Assembly (NCBI GenBank): GCA_938004015.1
Contig: CALKWU010000234.1
Location: 1 to 33,178, forward strand
DNA from: an uncultured Oceanobacillus sp.
Lineage (GTDB): Bacteria > Bacillota > Bacilli > Bacillales > Amphibacillaceae
Direction: 5' to 3'
DNA length: 33,178 nt
The translations under genes were made by a program, and so were the position numbers. The notes beneath the pieces were generated by a model. It saw only the letters and a program-made list of their open reading frames with translations. It had not been told where the DNA came from and ran no database searches. This document shows, one piece after another, positions 8,155 through 15,989 of the stretch (position 1 is the stretch's first letter; each line of letters opens with the position of its first letter).

Positions 8155-8859
8155 ATGTATCGGAATTCAGATCGTTTTTTGACATCATTCAATCGGATTG
8201 AGAAAAAATTGAGTTCACTCATCAAGAGCAATCGGAATATCGCATTTTCAAAAATGGTGCATATGCTGAAACATCGTCATGCCGTCGTCGGCAGATACAG
8301 TGACGACTTGTTGGAATTCGCTGAATTGCGGAATGCGATCGTCCATAATAAAATCGATGTTTCCTATGCGATCGCCGAACCGCATGATGCGACAGTGAAA
8401 CGGATTGAAATGATTGAAAAGGAGTTGCACCAGCCACGGCTTGTCGTACCGAAATTCACAAAAAAAGTGTACACTTTCCAGCAACAGGAGCCGCTAAACC
8501 ATTTGCTTTCCCTTATCCATGAAAAGAAAATAACGAAATTTCCTGTTTATGATCGAAATGAATTCAAAGGTTTGATCAGCCAACGGGCGATAGCGCTTTG
8601 GTTGGCGGGGAACGTTCATAACGGCAAATCCACTTCCGACGTGACGATTGCGGAAGTTTTAGAGTATGAAACGAAAGACAATTATCGGTTCATCTCAAAA
8701 GACACGTCGATATTGGAAGCGGTCGAGATTTTCAAAAAGAAAATCGGGAGAGGGAATCGGCTGGAAGCTTTGCTCATAACGGAAAATGGGGATTCTTCGG
8801 AAGAGCTGATCGGAATTATAACGAATCTTGATATTATCGGCATCCGTCATCCACGATGA
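8155..8859 (+). CDS. CBS-domain protein with HEPN-like N-terminal region
   Basis: A 234-aa protein. Residues ~1-95 are helical and contain FAELRNAIVHNKI; R59-x4-H64 fits the RxxxxH pattern of HEPN domains. Residues ~100-234 form a CBS-type pair: VPKFTKKVYTFQQQEPLNHLLSLIHEKKITKFPVYD... and ISKDTSILEAVEIFKKK...ALLITENG...IGIITNLDII. CBS pairs usually bind adenosine nucleotides, so a nucleotide-gated regulator is plausible; the true function is unknown. The start at 8155 is chosen because AGGAG (8143-8147) lies 7 nt before it. The in-frame ATG at 8131 would be leaderless and the ATG at 8149 touches the ribosome binding site. The gene is transcribed alone. Confidence 0.8.
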   Translation: MYRNSDRFLTSFNRIEKKLSSLIKSNRNIAFSKMVHMLKHRHAVVGRYSDDLLEFAELRNAIVHNKIDVSYAIAEPHDATVKRIEMIEKELHQPRLVVPKFTKKVYTFQQQEPLNHLLSLIHEKKITKFPVYDRNEFKGLISQRAIALWLAGNVHNGKSTSDVTIAEVLEYETKDNYRFISKDTSILEAVEIFKKKIGRGNRLEALLITENGDSSEELIGIITNLDIIGIRHPR

Positions 8860-8875
8860 ATTGTAAAATTTACCA

Positions 8876-8903
8876 TTGCATTTAGAACTGAACATGGTAG
8901 AAT
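8876..8903 (+). promoter_or_regulatory. strong promoter of the 6S-like RNA
   Basis: TTGCAT (8876-8881), a 16-base spacer and TAGAAT (8898-8903), with TGG forming an extended -10. The predicted transcript start is A8910. No ribosome binding site with a credible reading frame follows. Confidence 0.65.
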
Positions 8904-8909
8904 AAAACT

Positions 8910-9138
8910 ACAAGCTACAATGTTCGTATGGAATTAAGTTTTAACCTCTAAATGATGAATAGGGAGTTTTATATCGGAACTGGAATGTCGGGCCGTCACA
9001 GAACGGAAGACAGGAAGGTTTTCTGCAAACACCCACTTGCGAGAAGTGGTGGTTTAAAACTTTTTATTCTGCAAATACGGCAATTGTGGCTCGTATTGTA
9101 TGATATGGACAGCCGGTTTCCACTGGAGACCGGCTTTT
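8910..9138 (+). ncRNA. ssrS: structured small RNA, probably 6S RNA
   Basis: A promoter and an intrinsic terminator bracket about 230 nt without a credible protein gene. The two ends fold on each other into a long interrupted rod: 8913-8921 with 9083-9091 (9 bp, one G-U), 8924-8929 with 9075-9080, 8931-8934 with 9066-9069, and 8938-8946 with 9051-9060 (one bulge). Inside is a large open region with a short 3'-side hairpin (9033-9038 with 9044-9049, loop GCGAG) and an apical stem (8993-8996 with 9003-9006). A rod with a central bubble is the 6S design. On the 5' side of the bubble, AGTTTTATATCGGAAC (8965-8980) resembles the template for the B. subtilis 6S-1 product RNA as I recall it. Identity is inferred from fold and this similarity, not from a covariance search. 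The transcript runs ~45 nt past the closing stem. Confidence 0.55.
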
Positions 9139-9140
9139 GC
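9111..9140 (+). terminator. intrinsic terminator of the 6S-like RNA
   Basis: An 11-bp stem (9111-9121 with 9125-9135, one G-U pair, loop ACT) is followed by TTTT, then GCATTTTT. Confidence 0.8.
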
Positions 9141-9247
9141 ATTTTTCCGTTACTTTGAAGCGTTTGATGAACTTGTAAAACTCCCCGATAACATCGATCA
9201 GTCATGTGTCCGGACGTTTTTTTAAAAAATATCGGCTTTTTCCCCCA

Positions 9248-9276
9248 TAGACATATTCCCAATTGCCACCTATAAT
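9248..9276 (+). promoter_or_regulatory. sigma-A promoter of the small membrane-protein gene
   Basis: TAGACA (9248-9253), a 17-base spacer and perfect TATAAT (9271-9276), about 48 bases before the start at 9325. Confidence 0.65.
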
Positions 9277-9324
9277 TTAATGTAAGTTCCAATCACTACC
9301 GTTCTTTCAGGGGGGATCGACGTG

Positions 9325-9714
9325 ATGGATTTATCGGGAAATATGATAGGGTATCTCGTTTTCATTATCTTTGCGTTATTGACAGGAATCGTATTTTGGG
9401 TGATCCAAAAATATCGCATCCCGGCAGTCATCTCCCTGATCTTCGCTTTACTTGCACCACTGCTTTTTCTTCTCGTTGCAGCGCAGCGTGATGGAAATAT
9501 AGGTGCGTATGACTATTTATTAGATGAAATCGGCTCGGGAAATACATTGGCACGTTTTCTAGCTGCCATTCATGTTTACCTCTTCGGTTGGCTGTTATTT
9601 TTGATCATTCGTGGTATCGTTTTCCTTTTCCGGTCGCCAACTGTAAAAGAAACTCTCGATAAATGGATCAAATGGTTACGGAAAAAGTCCATGCCGCAAA
9701 AGAAAGCGAATTGA
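9325..9714 (+). CDS. small membrane protein of unknown function
   Basis: A 129-aa protein that I do not recognise. It has three predicted membrane segments (residues ~5-28, 30-50 and 80-102), a short loop AAQRDGNIGAYDYLLDEIGSGN between the second and third, and a strongly basic C-terminus (KWIKWLRKKSMPQKKAN) that probably lies in the cytoplasm. The run of G before it (9310-9315) is the ribosome binding site. ATG at 9325 is preferred, but the adjacent GTG at 9322 is also possible. It has its own promoter and converges with the SDR gene, whose stop is only 25 bases away; no terminator is visible between them. Confidence 0.65.
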   Translation: MDLSGNMIGYLVFIIFALLTGIVFWVIQKYRIPAVISLIFALLAPLLFLLVAAQRDGNIGAYDYLLDEIGSGNTLARFLAAIHVYLFGWLLFLIIRGIVFLFRSPTVKETLDKWIKWLRKKSMPQKKAN

Positions 9715-9739
9715 AACTGATTGAAACGACAGCATCTTT

Positions 9740-10822
9740 TTAATGAAAAATATATTTGTCCAAATCGTCCTTATATTTTTGGTAATAAGCAACCATCGGT
9801 TCGAGCGTTTCTTTAAAATCCGGGCAGGAAATACCGGAACCGGCCAAATCTTCAAGAGCTTGGGAACAATCATAAGCTGCATCGAACGTAAAATAATCGA
9901 GAGCTTCTTTTTCCACCCGCAACCATTTTTCGATCCCTCGAACATTCATCGGGAGCCTTGCTAATTCAAGGGGGATTTGCCCTTTCGGTTCCCTCCCCAA
10001 ATAACTCTTTGCAACCATCCGATACAATTCCCTCATCGTATAAGGATTCGGGTCGGTAAGATGATATGTTTTGCCTTTACTTTTATCCTGAAATGCCAAA
10101 TAACTCGTCGCTTCCAATACATAATCGGCAGGGACAAAATTACCCTCGACACGCCCTTCGCCCAAATAGGGGAGGACTGGGGAAAAGCTTAGGTGATCAA
10201 ACAAATGCAACATGAAGTAAATGCCGTCGAATTTGATCGTTTCACCGGTTTTCGAATGGCCTTTCACAATTCCCGGACGGATGATCGTCGTCGGCAAATA
10301 TTTTTTCGCGTCTTCCACGATGAGTTCTGCTTCGAATTTCGTTTGTTCATAATGGTTTTTGAAATCTTGGTTCATATTCAACTCTGTTTCATAAATGATT
10401 CCTTCCCGTGTACCGGAAACGTAGGCGGTGCTGAAATAGATGTAACGTGATAAATTTTTGAGGTTCCGAGCCCAATTCGTCACCATTTCCGTCCCATGCA
10501 CATTCACGTTGTAGGCGATTTTTTTCGGCACTGCCAAATCATAGATCGCCGCCAAGTGGAAAAGATGAGTGATGGAAGCTTCCAGTTTTTTCGTCATACT
10601 TACTTCCATTCCTAGATTATCTTTCGTAATGTCGCCAGGAATGAGCGTCATTTTTTCTTTTACCGGATGGCGGGTGATCGCTTTTTCCGCTACTTCCATT
10701 TCTTCTTCCAACACGAGCAAATAGATATGGTCGATTTTTTCACCGTGAGCGTTCAGCACTTCGTCGAGTAAACCCCTCGCGAGAAAACCCGGGTAGCCGG
10801 TAAAGAACAACGTATATTCCAT
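9740..10822 (-). CDS. extended short-chain dehydrogenase/reductase (NAD-binding, male-sterility-type domain)
   Basis: A 360-aa NAD(P)-dependent oxidoreductase of the extended SDR class. The N-terminal Rossmann fold shows TGYPGFLA (residues 8-15, the TGxxGxxx cofactor motif), GDIT at 63-66 and FHLAA near 88-92. The catalytic elements are S131 in YFSTAYV and Y158-x3-K162 in YEQTK. IIRPGIVKGHSKTGE and NFVPADYVLEA are typical of the NAD-binding-4 (fatty acyl reductase/male sterility) branch. The substrate cannot be told; a lipid or thioester-linked substrate would fit the family. AAGGGGGAG precedes the ATG. It stands alone, with two overlapping TGATATAAT elements upstream as possible promoters. 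Confidence 0.82.
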   Translation of the reverse strand: MEYTLFFTGYPGFLARGLLDEVLNAHGEKIDHIYLLVLEEEMEVAEKAITRHPVKEKMTLIPGDITKDNLGMEVSMTKKLEASITHLFHLAAIYDLAVPKKIAYNVNVHGTEMVTNWARNLKNLSRYIYFSTAYVSGTREGIIYETELNMNQDFKNHYEQTKFEAELIVEDAKKYLPTTIIRPGIVKGHSKTGETIKFDGIYFMLHLFDHLSFSPVLPYLGEGRVEGNFVPADYVLEATSYLAFQDKSKGKTYHLTDPNPYTMRELYRMVAKSYLGREPKGQIPLELARLPMNVRGIEKWLRVEKEALDYFTFDAAYDCSQALEDLAGSGISCPDFKETLEPMVAYYQKYKDDLDKYIFH

Positions 10823-10847
10823 CGCAACTCCCCCTTTCTATCAGTTG

Positions 10848-10868
10848 ATTATATCACGTATTATATCA
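10848..10868 (-). promoter_or_regulatory. two tandem extended -10 elements upstream of the SDR gene
   Basis: On the minus strand TGATATAAT occurs twice, 12 bases apart, with -10 boxes at 10865-10860 and 10853-10848. Neither has a good -35. One or both may drive the SDR gene 26 bases downstream. Confidence 0.45.
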
Positions 10869-10904
10869 AGTATTTCTAGTCTATAAAAAGTATTCCGTTA
10901 AAGT

Positions 10905-10910
10905 TATAAT
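10905..10910 (+). promoter_or_regulatory. -10 box upstream of the histidine kinase
   Basis: A perfect TATAAT lies 45 bases before the kinase ATG. The -35 region (TATAAA at 10882-10887) is weak, as expected if an activator helps. Confidence 0.4.
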
Positions 10911-10955
10911 AGATTGAGAAAAAGGATTTCATCGTGAAGGATTGGAAGTGACAAA

Positions 10956-12038
10956 ATGGTCGTGTTTTGGTTACGGTTAGTTGTTTTTTCTTTGTTATGG
11001 ATTTACGAAATTGTTGTGAACAGTACATTCATTCCTGTCAGCTTACTCATTTTTGCCGTTGCGTTGGGGTTCTATTTTCTATTGAGCTTGCCTCACCATT
11101 TACTTTGGATATACAACGGCTTATTGATTCTTCCTTTCGTGCAAGGGTTGTTTTTTTCGACGGAGCCTGCGATGGCTGCAATTATTTTGTTCTATGTCTT
11201 GATCGATGCAAGTTTCCGTTTGAATAAGCGGGAACTCCTCATTTTATTTGCCGAAACGACTCTCTTTTTTCTTGTTTTGCAGTTGCCGGATGACGTGACG
11301 CTGCAAATCCTGATTTTTGCGGTTTTCATCGGTTTTTCCAGTTATAAAATCAACGACTTGATCCAAGATAGGCGGGAACAACAGGAAATTTATGAAGAAC
11401 TTCTTGGAGAATATCGGACGTTGAAACGACTGCACATTGCCGCCGAAAATAATGCGCGGTTCGAGGAAAGGACGAGGATCGCAAGGGATATCCATGATTC
11501 CGTCGGTCATCGGTTGACGGCGTTGATTATGAAGTTGGAAATGCTCCGTATGCAAGAGAAAAATCCGGCATTTGATGAATTGCTGGTGATGGCAAAAGAA
11601 AGTTTGGAAGATACCCGTTCTGCAGTGAAGGCATTGCAAATTGAAGAAAGTGAAGGCATTGCGACGGTTGTCCACCTCATCCGCAAATTGGAAGCGGAAA
11701 GCCATCTGCTTGTCCAGTTTACGTTGAAACAAGGGGTTTTGTCCGTTCCGATCACGAACAAGATGAGTGTCGTTTTGTACCGTGTCATCCAAGAAGCGCT
11801 CACAAATATCATGCGGCATGGGGATACACGGGATGCATATATTACATTGAGCAAAACAGCGACGGACGATATTTTATTTGAAATCAGCAATCCAATCCGG
11901 AAGCGGAAAAAATTCACGATGGGCTTCGGATTGAAAAATATGCAAGACCGGGTGGAAGAAGTGAATGGAACATTGCGTGTCTATCAGACTGAAAACCGGT
12001 TCGTCGTATCCGGTAAATTGACGAAAGGGGAAACATGA
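10956..12038 (+). CDS. NarL-type sensor histidine kinase (LnrJ/YxjM-like)
   Basis: A 360-aa membrane histidine kinase. About five membrane segments fill residues 1-130, with almost no extracellular loop, as in intramembrane-sensing kinases of antibiotic-response systems. A coiled linker follows, then a HisKA_3 dimerisation domain with the phospho-acceptor H180 in RIARDIHDSVGHRL, and a HATPase domain with N-box QEALTNIMRHG (279-289) and G-box MGFGLKNM (322-329). GGAAG precedes the ATG by 7 nt. One base separates its stop from the response-regulator start, so the pair is co-translated. Together with the downstream ABC exporter it resembles LnrJK-LnrLMN (linearmycin resistance) of B. subtilis; the signal here is not known. 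Confidence 0.88.
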   Translation: MVVFWLRLVVFSLLWIYEIVVNSTFIPVSLLIFAVALGFYFLLSLPHHLLWIYNGLLILPFVQGLFFSTEPAMAAIILFYVLIDASFRLNKRELLILFAETTLFFLVLQLPDDVTLQILIFAVFIGFSSYKINDLIQDRREQQEIYEELLGEYRTLKRLHIAAENNARFEERTRIARDIHDSVGHRLTALIMKLEMLRMQEKNPAFDELLVMAKESLEDTRSAVKALQIEESEGIATVVHLIRKLEAESHLLVQFTLKQGVLSVPITNKMSVVLYRVIQEALTNIMRHGDTRDAYITLSKTATDDILFEISNPIRKRKKFTMGFGLKNMQDRVEEVNGTLRVYQTENRFVVSGKLTKGET

Positions 12039-12039
12039 C

Positions 12040-12672
12040 ATGTGGCGGGTATTGTTGGTTGAGGATCAATTGATCGTCCGACAAGGTTTGAAAATGATTT
12101 TGGAGCAGGATGAAAATATAAAAGTGACCCATGAAGCATCCAATGGGAAAGAAGCGGTGGAGATTGTCCGAACGTCATCCATCGATATCATCATGATGGA
12201 CATCCGTATGCCGGAAATGAATGGAATCGAAGCGACGCAAATCATCCGAAAAGAATTCCCGCATATTAAAATCTTGATGCTCACCACTTTCAACGACGAA
12301 GAGTATGCTTATGAAGCGTTGAAAGAAGGGGCAAGTGCCTTTCTTTTGAAAACAGCAGCTCCGGAAAAACTCATCGAAGCAGTACATAGTGCGATGAAAG
12401 GCGGCTTGACGTTACATGATGAAGTCGCTGCGAAAGTGATGCCCCGTTTGCTCGAACGGGCTGAAAAACCGACAATCGATGTGGAGCTGACGGAAAGGGA
12501 ACTGATGATCACCAAATTGGTCGGCGAAGGAAAAACGAACAAGGAAATCGCTGCTGAGCTGTATTTATCCGTTGGGACGGTGAAAAACCATATTTCCACT
12601 ATTCTGCAAAAAGTCGGACTCCGCGACCGGACCCAACTTGCGATTTATGCCGTAAAGCACAAGTTGTCGTAA
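12040..12672 (+). CDS. NarL/LuxR-type response regulator (LnrK/YxjL-like)
   Basis: A 210-aa two-component response regulator, the partner of the kinase just upstream. The receiver domain (residues ~1-120) has the acidic pair E9/D10, the phospho-acceptor D54 in IIMMDIRMPEMNG, the switch T82/T83 in MLTTF and K104 in FLLKTAAPEK. The C-terminal LuxR helix-turn-helix (residues ~148-205) contains LTERELMITKLVGEGKTNKEIAAELYLSVGTVKNHI. AAAGGGGAAAC in the end of the kinase gene is the ribosome binding site. By analogy with Lnr it should activate the ABC exporter genes that begin at 13779; the ATGAC/GTCAT palindrome at 13694 is one candidate site. Confidence 0.92.
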   Translation: MWRVLLVEDQLIVRQGLKMILEQDENIKVTHEASNGKEAVEIVRTSSIDIIMMDIRMPEMNGIEATQIIRKEFPHIKILMLTTFNDEEYAYEALKEGASAFLLKTAAPEKLIEAVHSAMKGGLTLHDEVAAKVMPRLLERAEKPTIDVELTERELMITKLVGEGKTNKEIAAELYLSVGTVKNHISTILQKVGLRDRTQLAIYAVKHKLS

Positions 12673-12765
12673 AGACTTGTCATCACTTTGTTATAAGTTT
12701 TCTCATCCACCCCTTGAAAAATACGATATACTTATATGAGTGTTTCTCAAGGAAGGTGGATATCG

Positions 12766-13572
12766 ATGCTTGAAGTCATTTTGGCTGACTTTCATTTTTC
12801 AACCCTTTGGAATGGTGGAATCCTGATTTACATGGGATTGTTCCTCGTTGTTTACTTCTTGTTATTGCCTGATAAAAACTTTCCGAAATGGAAACTAGTG
12901 GTATTTGTCCTCGGGATGGTTGCGATTTTCGCGGCATTAGGCAGTCCGATTAATGTCATTGCGCGAATCAAGTACAGTACCCATATCATCCAATTGATCA
13001 TTTTAATTCTTGTGGCGGCACCACTCCTTGTCATGGGGTCGAAAAATGAAATATTCAGACGAGGAATGGACATTTCGTATGTCAGACCGATTTTGAAATT
13101 CTTATCCAATCCAATCGTCTGTTTTGTCACGTTCTTTGGACTTTTTTATATTTATCATTTACCTGCGGTTTTCAACCCTGTACGAGTGGACTTGTTCACC
13201 AATTACTTAATGATGTTCGCTTTGCTTTTTGCAGGGATCATGTTATGGATGCCGATCGTTTCACATTTTTTGACGAAAACAAAAAAGCGCATTTATATCA
13301 TTTTGACGATTGTTTTCTTTATTCCTTACGCAACCATTTTATTGCTGCAAGATCAAAGTTTGTATCTCGTGTATACGGATGCGGAAAAGTTCCTCGAATC
13401 ATTGGCCGTCTGTATGCCGAACGTAAAAGATTTGACGCCGGAAATGGCGGCTGCGTTTATGCCGTATGACGCGGTCGAGGAACAAAAATTGGGCGGGATT
13501 CTTTTGCTGGCAAGTCAAATCATTTTAGTTGCGACACTGTTCATCGCACCAAAGTACACGAAAGAAAAGTAA
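12766..13572 (+). CDS. ctaG: CtaG-family membrane protein (cytochrome c oxidase assembly factor)
   Basis: A 268-aa protein with about seven membrane helices of the caa3_CtaG family. B. subtilis CtaG is needed for formation of active caa3 cytochrome c oxidase, probably in copper delivery. Histidines lie in membrane helices as expected: STHIIQL, YIYHLPAVF and PIVSHFL. The start at 12766 is chosen because GGAAGGTGG ends 6 nt before it; a longer in-frame start at 12736 lacks a ribosome binding site. It is slightly shorter than B. subtilis CtaG (about 297 aa). No oxidase genes (ctaCDEF) are near. It sits 93 bases after the response regulator and before a strong terminator, inside an otherwise Lnr-like locus. 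Confidence 0.82.
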   Translation: MLEVILADFHFSTLWNGGILIYMGLFLVVYFLLLPDKNFPKWKLVVFVLGMVAIFAALGSPINVIARIKYSTHIIQLIILILVAAPLLVMGSKNEIFRRGMDISYVRPILKFLSNPIVCFVTFFGLFYIYHLPAVFNPVRVDLFTNYLMMFALLFAGIMLWMPIVSHFLTKTKKRIYIILTIVFFIPYATILLLQDQSLYLVYTDAEKFLESLAVCMPNVKDLTPEMAAAFMPYDAVEEQKLGGILLLASQIILVATLFIAPKYTKEK

Positions 13573-13576
13573 CAAT

Positions 13577-13604
13577 ATGACAATCAAGAAATGACAATCA
13601 AGAA
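13577..13604 (+). repeat. 14-bp perfect tandem duplication
   Basis: ATGACAATCAAGAA occurs twice head to tail (13577-13590 and 13591-13604), just after the ctaG stop. It is probably a slippage duplication with no coding role. Confidence 0.9.
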
Positions 13605-13611
13605 TGTGAGC

Positions 13612-13664
13612 AAAAATCCGGATCAATTTTTCCAACTGAATGGATAATCGATCCGGATTTTTAT
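13612..13664 (+). terminator. intrinsic terminator after ctaG
   Basis: A perfect 12-bp stem (13613-13624 with 13650-13661), with extra inner pairing (TCCA with TGGA), ends in TTTTT. It should separate ctaG from the ABC genes. Confidence 0.82.
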
Positions 13665-13693
13665 TCGATTTGATTTCGTTTATCTTGAAAAAA

Positions 13694-13707
13694 ATGACGG
13701 AGGTCAT
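13694..13707. promoter_or_regulatory. palindrome upstream of the ABC exporter, possible regulator site
   Basis: ATGAC-GGAG-GTCAT is a perfect 5-bp inverted repeat with a 4-base centre, 72 bases before the ATPase start. Its place between the ctaG terminator and the exporter fits an operator for the upstream response regulator, but no clear -35/-10 pair is visible nearby. Confidence 0.35.
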
Positions 13708-13778
13708 GGCGGGAAGTGACTTTGGACAGTTCCCATCCGCTTGATGCTCGATTAAACTGGAGTCATGGAGGTGGTAAC

Positions 13779-14711
13779 ATGATCGAACTGATCGATATCA
13801 CGAAAAAATACAAACAGACGGAAGCTGTAAAAAACTTCAGCATGTATATCGGCCGGGGGGAAATCGTCGGTTTGCTCGGTCCGAATGGAGCGGGAAAATC
13901 GACGGTCATTTCAATCCTTTCTTCCCTGATTGAACCGACAAGTGGTGATGTGAAATTCTTGAATGAAAGCATCATCAAAAATCCCCAACCGTTGCGGAAA
14001 ATCATCGGGATTGTACCGCAAGAAATCGCCTTGTATGAAGATTTGTCCGCAGAAGAAAATATGAAGTTTTTCGGTCGGATTTATCACTTGAAAGGCGCGG
14101 TATTACAAAAGAAAATTGACGAGGTGTTGCAGCAAATTGGATTGATGGATAGAAAGAAGGATTTGGTGAAAACTTTTTCCGGCGGAATGAAACGCCGATT
14201 GAATATTGGAGTCGCCATGCTTCATGATCCGGAAATTTTAGTGATGGATGAACCGACTGTCGGGATCGATCCCCAGTCACGGAATTACATTTTACAAACA
14301 GTGAAACGGTTGAACGAAGAAAGAGGAATGACCGTGTTGTACACGAGCCATTACATGGAAGAAGTCGAATATTTATGTGATCGGATTTACATTATGGATC
14401 AGGGTAATCTTATCGCTTCCGGATCGAAGGAAGAGATCAAGCAGATTCTTGCATCGGAAAACACAATTTTATTGAAGGCTGACTACTGGAATGATGAATT
14501 CTTGGAAAAATTGCAGGGCATTCCTCAAGTCCAACAGATGCAAGTGGACGAAAAAGAAGTTACATTAGTCGTTTCCAAAGAAATCAACATTTTTTCTGAA
14601 GTGGCTCATCTCGCCGATGAAACGAATATCCAACTTCGCAGTGTCCATATAAAACAGGTGACGTTGGAAGACGTGTTCCTGCACTTGACCGGAAGAGCAT
14701 TACGGGATTAA
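13779..14711 (+). CDS. ABC transporter ATP-binding protein (LnrL-like)
   Basis: A 310-aa ATPase of a drug/antibiotic-type ABC exporter. Walker A GPNGAGKST (residues 34-42), Q-loop VPQE (79-82), signature FSGGMKRR (133-140), Walker B LVMDEPTVGID (154-164, catalytic E158) and H191 in YTSHYMEE are all intact. The C-terminal ~90 residues form the extra domain usual in DrrA/CcmA-like ATPases. Its length equals LnrL (YfiL) of B. subtilis. The ATG at 13779 has a perfect GGAGGTGG site; the longer in-frame GTG at 13716 has none. It leads a three-gene unit with two ABC-2 permeases, 15 and -4 nt apart. Confidence 0.9.
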   Translation: MIELIDITKKYKQTEAVKNFSMYIGRGEIVGLLGPNGAGKSTVISILSSLIEPTSGDVKFLNESIIKNPQPLRKIIGIVPQEIALYEDLSAEENMKFFGRIYHLKGAVLQKKIDEVLQQIGLMDRKKDLVKTFSGGMKRRLNIGVAMLHDPEILVMDEPTVGIDPQSRNYILQTVKRLNEERGMTVLYTSHYMEEVEYLCDRIYIMDQGNLIASGSKEEIKQILASENTILLKADYWNDEFLEKLQGIPQVQQMQVDEKEVTLVVSKEINIFSEVAHLADETNIQLRSVHIKQVTLEDVFLHLTGRALRD

Positions 14712-14726
14712 GGGGGAGGATGCAGG

Positions 14727-15989
14727 ATGATTTTGAACATGATAAAAAAACAGGCATTGCTCCTTTTCCGAAATCCTATGGAATTGTTGCTTCTTCTCGG
14801 CTTGCCGGTCATTTTAATTACGATTCTCGGGAATGCGTTAGGCAGTTTAATGGATGGCGGCGAGCTGGATCTTACCTTCAAAATAGCGGTCGTTAAGCAT
14901 GAAGCAGAAGCGGAACAAGTGGAACGGTTTAAGGCGGGACTGGAAGAAAGTGGTTTACCGTCATCTGCTATCAATGAACTTCTGGTGACTGTCGAAAATC
15001 TTCAGCCGGTGGAAACGTTTTTGGAAGTCCTGCAATCTGAAGAATTGAAAGATATGATCATGTTGGAAACGGTGGAGCCGAATCGGTTGGATGAGATTAA
15101 AAATGATGAATCTTTTGCAGTCATCGTCGAGTTTCCAGAGAGTTTCTCCTATGATTTCTTATCCAGTATGTTATTGGATGAAGAGCCGACGCCGAAAGCA
15201 TTAATTCATTATAAACGGGGTTCGGAAATCGCCGGAAACGTCGTGGAACAAATTTTGACGATGTATCAGGAAGAGTTCACAGTTGGGGCATTCCTCGGTA
15301 AAAACGGTATCGACCCTGAACAATTGCATCAAGCATCTACTCATTTTAAACAAGATGTCTCGTCCATCAGCCCCTACCATCCGGTTACAGCTAAAGCCTA
15401 TTACACAATCGGGATGGTTGTGATGAATGTGTTGTTTTTAGCTGCGACGATGGCCAATTATGCATTCCAGGAAAGAAACATCCATATTTTCGATCGGATG
15501 ATCCTTGCAAATATTTCCCGCTGGACTTATTTCGTCAGTGTCTTGCTTTCCGGCTTGCTTTTTGCCTTGTTGCAGTCGTTGTTCGTGTTTGCTTTTGCTT
15601 ACTTCTTTTTTGGAGTCAAATGGCCGGATTTTGCCGCCTTTTTTGTCATCACCGTTTTCTTTGCATTAGCGGTTGGCGGGATTTCCGTCCTACTGACAGC
15701 CATCAGTTTTAAAAACGGCAATGAGCAAATCACCGGCTTTTTCTCCGGTATTGTGGTGACGATTTTTGCGTTTCTCGGTGGGAGTTTCTTTCCGGTCGGT
15801 GAAGGCTCTTTCTTGCAAAAGCTTGGGAACTTCACCCCGAATGGAGCCGCCATGAGCGCCTATTTGAGCATCATGCGTGGTGAAGCGATCACGGCGAATC
15901 TCGATCACTTGGTGTTCATCGCTTGCTTCGCTTTTGGAGCGATTCTCATCGGGGCCATCACCTTTCCGAAACGGGGTGCTTCATCATGA
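14727..15989 (+). CDS. ABC-2 type permease (LnrM-like)
   Basis: A 420-aa permease subunit. One membrane helix lies at residues ~20-40, a large extracytoplasmic region at ~45-225, and a cluster of five or six helices at ~230-415, which is the YhgE/LnrM-type ABC-2 layout. GGGGGAGG precedes the ATG. Its stop overlaps the start of the next permease as ATGA, so the two subunits are made together and probably form a heterodimer with the LnrL-like ATPase. The exported compound cannot be read from sequence; polyene antibiotics such as linearmycin are exported by the B. subtilis counterpart. Confidence 0.88.
   Translation: MILNMIKKQALLLFRNPMELLLLLGLPVILITILGNALGSLMDGGELDLTFKIAVVKHEAEAEQVERFKAGLEESGLPSSAINELLVTVENLQPVETFLEVLQSEELKDMIMLETVEPNRLDEIKNDESFAVIVEFPESFSYDFLSSMLLDEEPTPKALIHYKRGSEIAGNVVEQILTMYQEEFTVGAFLGKNGIDPEQLHQASTHFKQDVSSISPYHPVTAKAYYTIGMVVMNVLFLAATMANYAFQERNIHIFDRMILANISRWTYFVSVLLSGLLFALLQSLFVFAFAYFFFGVKWPDFAAFFVITVFFALAVGGISVLLTAISFKNGNEQITGFFSGIVVTIFAFLGGSFFPVGEGSFLQKLGNFTPNGAAMSAYLSIMRGEAITANLDHLVFIACFAFGAILIGAITFPKRGASS

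Noticed and set aside
8952..9158. A 68-aa frame inside the 6S-like RNA region
   Set aside because: No ribosome binding site at the right spacing, no recognisable protein features, and it runs through the terminator hairpin.
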